The position numbers and the translations under genes are program-made. The notes under the pieces were generated by a model. The model had not been told where the DNA came from. It saw only the letters and a list, made by a program, of their open reading frames with translations, and did no database searches. Below are positions 1 to 9,300 of a stretch of DNA of 12,911 nucleotides, one piece after another (position 1 is the stretch's first letter; every line of letters begins with the position of its first letter). The DNA is from Goniomonas avonlea. Taxonomy: Eukaryota; Cryptophyceae; Goniomonadida; Goniomonadaceae. Location of the stretch: positions 1-12,911 of the forward strand of contig QUTJ01031570.1 of assembly GCA_003573635.1 (NCBI GenBank). The letters run 5' to 3'.

Positions 1-390
1 GCGCCGTCCCAGCGTGTGAAGATGTCCGTGGCGAGCGTGAGCGTGTGCGCCTGGTAGGTGGCGTTGAACGTTGGGTAGGCGCGAGACACGGCGGCGCAGG
101 CAGTGAAGGTCTGCTGTGCCATGGCAGCGTTGACCACGAGGGAGCTTGCAGAGAGGTGGTCCAGCACCGCCAGAAGCCTGCGCAGGGCTGCCTCGGTCTT
201 GGGGTCGCGCACCCGGGCCGTGACTGCCGCCGCAGACTGCGACGAAATGGGCACGGCGACGGACGACGTGGTGTTCCCGTTGCCGACGGATTCGAGCTCA
301 CTGGAGAAGGCGGAGAGAAGCTGGAGGATGGCATCGTTGTCGCCGCTCGCGACGGCGGCGTCGAGGGCGGAGAGGACAAACTCCTGCTGC
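1..390 (-). other. Helical, GAIN-subdomain-A-like segment (cut by window edge)
   Basis: From residue about 3462 the composition changes from beta-strand to helix-forming sequence: DAQQEFVLSALDAAVAS, DAILQLLSAFSSELESV and EAALRRLLAVLDHLSASS. In polycystin-1-like proteins and adhesion GPCRs, such helices (GAIN subdomain A) follow REJ or other ectodomains and lead to the GPS autoproteolysis site. The GPS itself would lie beyond base 1, so this is inferred from position and composition. Confidence 0.45.
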
Positions 391-3300
391 GCGTCCCCGC
401 CGGCGCCGCTCTCGACAACAACCTCCGTGGTGGTGCACGCCTGCCCTGCGACTGCGGACGCCACACAGAGGAGAAGCGTGACTTTGCGGCCGTTGCTCGC
501 CGGGCCTGCTGCCAAGGTCACGCTGCGAGTGGGCGACAGCGTCGGCATCCCGACCGCGATGGAGTTGCCCCCGGACTGGACCGCCAGGGAGTAATAGAGA
601 GGGTATGAAGGGTCGTCATCCTGCCAGTTGGCGCAGGTCATCACGAACTGGTCCACAAGCGCAGTGCCCTTGGTGGGCGAGACAGAGCAAGTGCCTGCAG
701 AAGGTGCGAAGGGATGCGTGACTGTCAGACTCGACACAGCCGTTCCAGTGGCAAGCGAAGCAAGCAGAGTCACGTTGGACTGCGTCCCAGGGAGGAAGGT
801 GTTGACAGGCATGGTGAGGAAGCTCGATGTGGAGGAGTTGGTCGGCCGCTCGTCCACCTGCCACCGCCACGCAGACACGTCCAGCGAGCTGAGGAAATCG
901 CCCGACACGGAGCTGATGACACTGTCAGACTTGTCGCCTTGGGTCACGGCCGACAGCACCACTGGCTGTCCGTTGTCAGGGGTGCAGGTTCCGTGGCAAG
1001 CAAGGGCAACCACAGGGCCATCGTCCACACCGACGCGCACGGTGGTGGTTGCCGAGGCCACACGCTGCACGGAGTGCGGCTCCTTGCGCATCAAGAGGTC
1101 GAACGAGTACAGCCCTGGGGGCAGCGTGCCAGCGGGGATGCGCAGCACCGGGTCGTTCCTGTAGAGGTAGCCGTGAATGTCGTCGAAGCACACGGCGGCT
1201 TTGCGACTGCCCGATTCGGTGATGGGGGTGCACGACCAGCGGAAAATGAGGTCCGACTCCGGAAAGCCATCTGGGTCGACCGGGTTGACAGCGAAGAGGA
1301 CCAGCGAGGTCGCGTTGCCAATGTATGAGGGGCCTCCGATCGCGATGGTAAAGGGCGCATATCCGACTGTGAGATTCGTGGTGTGCAGGAACGGGAAGAG
1401 GAACCCGGTGACATTGCAACGGAGCTGGACGGTGTAGGTGGTGCCGGCCGTCAGCGAGCTGCCTGGGATAGTGAGGCGAGTGGTCCGCGAAGACACAGGG
1501 TCCAGCTGGAACGTGGTGGGCGTGAGCGCGCTCCACGTGCAGGTGGACAGGGTCGACACGGCTGGGCCGGTGTAACACGACGCCGGCTTGATCACTGCGA
1601 AAAGGATTGTGCTCTGTTGCTTGGTGATGCGGCGAGATTCGGGCCCGTCGATGTACACCTGGGGAGCAGGGTCGCCCGACACAGTCACTGTCTTCCTCGC
1701 AGACGCCTGCGCGCCATGAACGTTGGACACCGTGAGCATGAACACGTAAGTCGAGTCCTTGATCAGGAACGAAGAAGGTACGACCAGACTCGCGTTCGAG
1801 GCTGTGGACTGCTCGATTTTGGTTTGCAGAGCGACGAGGTTGGGAGGACCGGGCAGGACGCTCCAGTGGAATGTAAGAGGCCAACCAGCACCACCCCGAG
1901 ACTGGTCACCCTGGAGGACAAGATTGTCACACGAAGCAATCAGCGATGGTCCAGTGATGGCAACAAACGGTGGCGCAGGGGTGGGGTGCGCGGCCACGAT
2001 GAACGAGGCAACCATTGCGCGCGACGGGACCCGGTCCAGGCGGATGTTGCTGGCTGCCGACAGCGTCAGCCTGGCGCCGACGCGGATCTGCGGCTGATAA
2101 CCAAGGTAGATGTCCATGATCCAAGAGTTGAACCAGCGGCAGGTAGGGTTGAGCCCGAGCAACGCAACAGAGGCAGCGTCGAGCATTTCTGCCGCCTGGA
2201 TGACGCCGGTGCGCTCGCCGCGATTGGTTGCGACACTAAACGTGACGCGGATTCGACTGTACCCGGAGGAAAACGCTGCAGACCTGATGGTGGGCGGGTC
2301 GAGAGTGCTCACGATGGGCACACTGAATGGGCTGCCCGAAACGTGGGAGGAGTTGAGAGCAATGTTGATCTTGATGGTCTCGATGGGCTTCCACCTGAGC
2401 GTGGAACACACGGTGGTGCCATTGCCCGCGACGACGGGGAACGAGACCGTGCCAACACTGACGTTGAAGGCTGTGATCTGCGACCGCATGTCCACAGCGT
2501 TGCCGAACAAGTCGACGCAGCGAATGCAAAGCGGCAGAGCAGCCTCGGACAACACTGAGTGGAGAGGGCCGCTGACCACACAGCTGCTGGCGCGGACGGC
2601 GCCGACCGCGACCTTGGCAATAAGTGGGGAGGAGGCGAGAGGCAGACGCGACGAAGCGTCGAGGACGTGGACGGTGTACGTCCCGCTGCGGGTGAGCAGC
2701 AGCGGCACAGTGTACAAGCCCTGGCCCAGCGCGGTCGAGTAGCTGGTGACGGTGCCAAGCCCGGCGCTGACAGCCTCCACAGTGTAGCGGTCGCAAGTGT
2801 CGGTCACGACGTTGGAGCTTGCGTCGCGTGCTGTCGCGGTGAACTCCAGCGCCATGCCTGCCGCCAGCCAGAGCAGCTGCGTGGTGTTGACAGGTCCGAA
2901 CGGGACCAAGTCTAGCATGGGCGTGGACAGGTTGGTGGGCAGGGTGGCAGTGTTGTTGGTCGGCGAGGACGGGGCGAGGTCGACACGCGCCATGGTGAAG
3001 GTCGACGTGCTCGCGACTGACTTGCCGTGGGATACGGCAACTCTGCACGAGGCTGGCTTGGCTGGCAAACTGTTGAGGGTGACGTTCACCCAGTAGTGAC
3101 CAACGAGCGACGCCAGAAAGTACAGAGAGGGCTGGGCCTCGGCCTTAAACAGCATCTGGGGCAGGAGTGAGCGGGTGAGACAAAGGAGCACTGGCAAGTG
3201 ATCAGAAGATTTTCAGCAACTGCTGCGGGGGGCATCTGTTCAGACTCTACTGACGCTCTCGCCCTCTCTCTCTCACACACACTCTTCACAACACACTCTT

Positions 3301-6300
3301 GGCACCAGGTCTCGCACAACTCGCGTACCTGCGCGGTTGCGCCAGTGTCCACCGACAACGCCCACTGCCCGCACACGGTGTTCTTCAGTACAGCAGGATT
3401 TCCGTACACGTCCGTGGTGGCCAACGGCAGGACTGCGTGCGTCCCAGCGGTAGCGACACAGGGGCCAGTCAAGGCGGCGTGGGCAACGGGCCCGGGAAGG
3501 ACTGTCAGACGAAGGGGCGACGAGCCCAGGCTGAGACCAGCCATTGACATCTGTCAAGGGTGTCAGGCAGGCTCAAGAGCTGCCTAGGAAGCAAAGAGAG
3601 AGGGGGGGAGAGCGGGGGAGGGGGGGGGGGGGATGGGCAACAGAAAAAAGATTGCACCTGAACAGTGTAAACGCCGGCCTTGGTTGAGGTGATGTTGCCC
3701 AGGTGCTTCGCAACTAGTGTCGTGAACAGCAAAATGGGAAGGGACGGTCCGTTGGCAGCATACGCGAAGCTTGTCGACTTGCTCGTGGTGTTGTAGCGCG
3801 CGACTGTATCGGCATCTCGCTCTCGGATCTCAAACTGGGCGTGCTCCCCGGCGTAGGCTTGGAGCGTGGTCGGCTCAACGAGGAACTGCGGTGCGCTCGG
3901 CGGCCCTGCCTGCGCGTAGAACCGCGTCGGCACGTTGAACACAGCAACACTGGCCCCGTTGGCACGTTCTGTGATGTTGACACGCACTGTAGCGTTGACT
4001 TTGGTTTGGAACACGTCGTGCTCGGCCTGGTAAGACGTCGTCTCTCCTGTGGCGCTCAACACCGTGGGGTACACAGTCACCAGGACCCGGTGGTCCAGCG
4101 ACGAGACGTTGGTGTTGAACCACTGCTGAGTGCCGAGCTTGGCCAGGTTGCCGTAGACGTCGCGGCCGACGACGGTCACAAACATTCGCATCCCCATCTG
4201 CCCCCCGCCGGTGCCTGTTCCGTGGGCTGTGGACTTGGCTGCAGTTGGGACCCCAGGGTGCACAGTGATGCCGCAGTAAGGGCTGGCCCCCACAGGCGCT
4301 CCGAGGAGGGAGAGCAGAGCCAGGTATTGGCCGGAAATGGTTGCGGTGTACGACAGAGAGTAGGTGCCGTTTCCATAATCTGTCAGCGCCGAGAGCGCCG
4401 TGGCGCGTCCCTCGGTGGTGACAGCCGCCTCGAACCCCAGCCCGCCAGCCGTCAGCGAGTTGCCATAGCGGTCTCGGGCCGTGATCTCAAACGAGGCGGA
4501 GACACCGGCGGTGGCAACGCTCAGGCCAGGGCCTGAGGCCTTGGTCATGAGGTGGTCGAGAGCGGCGGGAGTGACGGTCATGGTGGAGGGGCCGAGGGCA
4601 GACGCGCCGTTGACCATTGCAGAGACCGTGTAGGCCCCGCTGATGGTGACGACGACACTGCAGCCCAGGAGAGTCTGGTTGGTGGGGGTGCAGGGCACGA
4701 TGAGGGTCGACGACTGACCAACCAACGACAGGGTGAGCTGGGCCAGAGACGGCACCGACTGCTGATTGAGGAACTGGTCAGTCACTGACATGGAGGCTGT
4801 CAGGACGGCCCCCGCGGCGCCGCCTGTGATGGCAGTGCCGGACACGAGAGTGCTCCCGGGGTTGAGCGAGCTGGGTGACACGGCAATCATGAAAGGAGAA
4901 CCCTGGATGTGCAGTCCATTGTGGACAATAGTGATGGGGTGGTTCCCTGCTCGGGTCACGGTGAGTCCCACGATGTACTGCGCGAAGGCACCCTGCGGGC
5001 GGAGCGTGGCGCTCAGGCCCGCTGGGGTGTAGATGGTGAAGGCGTCAGTGGACACAGTCTTCGGGTTGTTGAAGCTGTCTCGCGCGGTGATGATGAGCGT
5101 CCCGAGAACGCCAGCAGTGAGGCCGCTGAGAGCCGCGCCGTCCACGGTGGTGAACAGGGGGCTGGTCGGTCCAGGGAAGAGGACCAGCGAGAAGGGGCTC
5201 CCCCTCAAGTGCTGCTTGTTCCGAACAATGCTCGCGCTGTAGCGTCCTTGCCGAGTCAGGAGATACGAGACGTCGTAAATTCCAGAGGGGTGCCCGACGA
5301 GAGTGGTCTCGTACGCCCAGGTGGCGCCGATCTGCGTCGTCCAGCCAAAACGCGGCGGTTGCAGCTCGAAGGTGACGGTGAAGCACTGGGTGCCGCCCGA
5401 CGCCAGGTTGCCATACTGGTCTCGGGTCTGCACCTGAAAACTGTCCGGCTTGCCTCCAGTCGCCAGCGAGAGACCGACACCGATGGCAGACATCTTGGCC
5501 GAGTCAGCCGGAGCCGCAGCCACGGTCATGTTGAACGGGGACCCGCTGAAGTGCAAGATGGTGGCGGACCGCTGGCCGATGGAGACAGAGTACAGGCCGG
5601 CGACGGTGGTGAAGAAGCTCCCGGACAAGGTGTTGTCAGCGTTGGGGACGAGGGTGCCGCGGACGAGGTTGTTGTCCACAACGTTGCGGGCTTCGATCAC
5701 CCACAGGGCAGTGGAGGACAAGTTCGCGTTCTTGTTGTTGTAGCGATCGCGGGAGAACACTTCCACCTTGGCCGATGTACCAGCCACAAAACCCAGCGGG
5801 CTCGGGACCACGACGAAGTTGTAGACATACGATTCACCAGGTGCGACGGTGATCCCAGACAAAAACGCTGGGAAAGAAACTTCCACGCCATGTAAGGAGA
5901 CAGAGATGGAGTAGCGGCCGACGAGTGTGAGCGTGTACGACGCGACAATGATGCCTGGGCGGGAGGAGTCGTAGGTGAAGGTCACCGTCTGCAGCGGCGG
6001 GACAACGCGCGGGTCGATGCTGTACGGTCCGCGAATGGCGACAGAGTACTTGTCGTTGTCGAGGTGGTTGGTGACTGGGGAGTAGAGCTGCAGGTTCCCG
6101 AACCGGTCGCGCGAGGAGATCAGCAGCTGCGACGATGACCCAGCGAACATGTAGAACGAGTTCGAGGACGAGAATATCTGGGTGTTGAGCGTGTCCGTCG
6201 CGGCTGGCAGCAGGGTCACAGTCTTCGGGCTGTCCATCACCGCCACGCCGCCGATTTTGATGTCGAGCAGGTAGGACCCAGCCACAGTGAGCATGGCGGG

Positions 6301-9300
6301 CGCTGTGTATCGCCCGTTGGAGCGGTCGGTGACAGACATCACCTGGCTGTTGAAGAGCACCACGACCGAGGCTCCACCAGACCGGAGCGGAACGTTGAAG
6401 CTGTCGCGAGCCTGGATGGTCAGTGGGAACGAGGTTCCGACCTCCAGGAACTCGGGCCATGGGCCCAGAATGCCCGAGTTGGCCGCGGAGACAGCGCCCT
6501 CGGCGGCGTAGAAGGAGGCGTTGAACGGGCTCCCGTGGATGTGAACCCCACCGATCTGAACCGTGATGAATGAGTTGTTGACCCCCGCGTTGGCGCCCAG
6601 ATACGCAGCCGAGAACACGCCGGGGTGCACGACAGAGAACGTGAGAGCTGACTGGGAGGAGGAGATGTTGGGCCCAGAGATGCTGCCCGTCAAGTTGTTG
6701 TCGGAGGTGTCCTTGAAGTTGCCCAGATGGTCGTACGTGACGATGACAAGAGTGTTGGCCACGTTGGCCACGCCCGCAGCGTAGGAGCCGCCGCCCTGCA
6801 GTACTGTCTGAGGAGCAGACACGTCGGCCGCCATCACCGACACAACTGGCACTGTGTTGGCCACTGTTTTCGAGGCGAAGGAGATGGTGAGCGCGTAGCG
6901 CCCGGCAGCGGTGGCGTGGAACGAGATGTTGTGCTGGTTACCGAGGAGGAAGGATGAGTTGCCAGCGACAGCGGTTCGGACGAGGTCGATCCGCTGCAAG
7001 GACACTGAGAAGTCCCCGGGGTAGCCTGAGACGGCGTTGGAGTACGCGTCGCGAGCCTCAAGCGTGAGGATGCGCGTGATCCCCGCGGTGGCCAGGGTGA
7101 CCGTGCCGCCGCCGACCAGGGAGCACTTGTGGGCGTCCACTGTGCCCGCGTGGACAACCAGAGGGAACGGACTCCCGGCAATGTCGAACCCGTTGAGCTT
7201 GACTCGCAGCGCATACGTTCCACTACGCTCAACGCGGTAGCTTGCGCTAGGATTTCCGGCGGCGTCGAACAAGACTTGTCCCGACGCGACAGCACCCCCT
7301 ACAACGGCCTCCACGACATACGGTGGCGCGCCCGAGGAGACAACGAAGCCCTGGGGATTGCCGTAAGCATCGCGCGTGTGGAGAGCAAACGTCGCCAACA
7401 CGCCGGCGGTCGCGCTGGTGAGTGCGGACCCGGACGCGGAGGAGGCGACTGAGTCGGGCTTGGTGGGCACCACAGTCACTGAGAACGAGCGCTTCTCCGT
7501 GGTTGTTCCCGGCAAGGACAGCGAGAGGGCGTAGGTGCCTGCGAGCGTGGCGACGTAGTTGCAGTGGTAGAGGTTGCCGGAGACGAGGCGCACCGAGGCG
7601 TGCTCGCACAGCGCGGCGATGGTGTTGGTCGAGTGCACCAGGGCGCCGACAAAGGTATCGAGCGACTCCTGCCCCGCGGCCACGGCGACGGAGTCGGGCT
7701 TGTCTCCGTCGTACTTGTCGCGGGAGCGGATTGAGAAGGTTCCCGTCGCGCCAGCAGTTGCCGCAGAGAGGCCAATACCCTCGAACAAGGATCGAGCCAT
7801 CGAAGTGGCGCCTGCAAGCACCGAGATGGTGACGGGGCTGCCGCTGATTGACGTCCCCCTCAGCCAGCACTCGACAGTGTAGGTGCCTTTCGATGGCGGC
7901 GTGTACACGACCGAGAACAGGTTCTTCTCGGCAACCCAGACCATGGGGGGGGTCGCAACGGGCGCGGTGGGGCTGCTGATCTGGACGTTAAAGTCGGTAT
8001 TGTCCGTGTTGGCGATGTTGTTGAGAGTGTCGCGGGGGACCACCGTGAGGTTGGTCACAGGCTCGCCCGCACGGAACACAGGGAAGTACAGCCCGTTGAT
8101 AGTCGTCTGGGCTGCGCCTGTCTCAGTGGGGCCCACAGACACCTGGAACGGGCTCCCAGGCAGGTGAGCACCGCCGACAGCAGCCCGGACGTCAATCACC
8201 CACGCCCGTGCGGACTTGATCGACACCCAGTGCGTTGCAACAGGCCCCTCGGCGCGAGACACAAGATCCACACTGCCGCCGTCGCCGCCGCCCGCCGGAA
8301 GGCGAATGAACACGAGGAGGGCCGCCAGCGCCTCGGTTCCAGGCAGATCGTTGTAGAACTGGTCACGCGCCAGGACCGAAAAGCTCGCGGGTGCGCCCGC
8401 CGTGAGCAGCGACAGGGTCACCGCGCCGCCAGACACGCGCGATGAAAACGCGGCGGGGGCGCCCGGGGTGACGGTGAGGTTGAACGGGCTGCCCTGAAGG
8501 TGCACCAGAGAGCGGGTGGTGGCCCACACCGTGTACTGTCCGCTCGCCGTCACGTTGATGCTCGAGGTCCAACGCCCGAGGCCGCCGCCGTTCTCAAAGA
8601 AAACCGAGGGCCCTCCGCCGCACACGACGTGGGTGTACTTGATCAAAGCAGGCACGGCCTCGCCGGCCACAGTTGCGAGGAGTGGATTGTGGTAGCGGTC
8701 CGCCATCTGAACGACGGTAGCGGCAGCCTCGCCAGCTCTCAACACGGACGCCATGCTCACCACACTCGATGTCTGGACGTCAACCGCCCCGGGCTTGACA
8801 GTGACAACGATGACCGAGGGGAGGCGGTCTGCGCCAGACCCGCCGCCGCAGCAGAACGCCTGCAGACGGTAGGTGCCAGCCCGGGTCCACTTCTCAGTCA
8901 TGGTGTACGTGGAAGCGTCCGCGGTCACGCCCATAGGCAGGATCGCCGAGTTGACGGAGCCGTCGATCGTGAGGTGCAGTGTCACATCACTGGTGTCTGA
9001 GACAGGGACCCCCAGCGTGTCGTGGAGCGTGACAGTCACGGTCGTGGGCTGACCAGCCAGAATGTTAGGACTGGTGAGCAGAGTGGTGACACCTTTGCTT
9101 CCAACAGCAGCGGTGGTGCCACCGTCCGAGGACACCGACACTGTGAACGGCGACCCAGCGACATGCGCGCCGAGAACGGTCACCGTGACAGTCTGGGCGC
9201 CAGTCGCCACTGGCACGAACCTCGCAGTGTACAGGCCCTGCGAAAACGTGACAACCACGTCACGTGGTCCGGTCGGGCCGACGACAGAGAAAACAACCCC

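Noticed and set aside
976-1884. 302-residue open frame on the minus strand
   Set aside because: It overlaps exon 3 in another frame. The frame carrying the REJ motifs is open throughout and shows conserved domain patterns; this one shows His/Arg/Pro-rich shadow sequence.
1383-2558. 391-residue open frame on the plus strand
   Set aside because: It lies antisense to exon 3 of the giant gene, has Arg/Gly/Asp-rich low-information sequence with no family signature, and is explained by the high GC content. The same holds for plus-strand frames at 45-608, 714-1328, 3841-4536, 4909-5895, 8500-9000, 9022-9600 and 9622-10326.
3505-3657. Apparent C-terminus of the giant protein with a Pro/Leu-rich tail
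   Set aside because: The tail is translated intron 1. Splicing at 3658/3550 restores a filamin strand and continues the protein.
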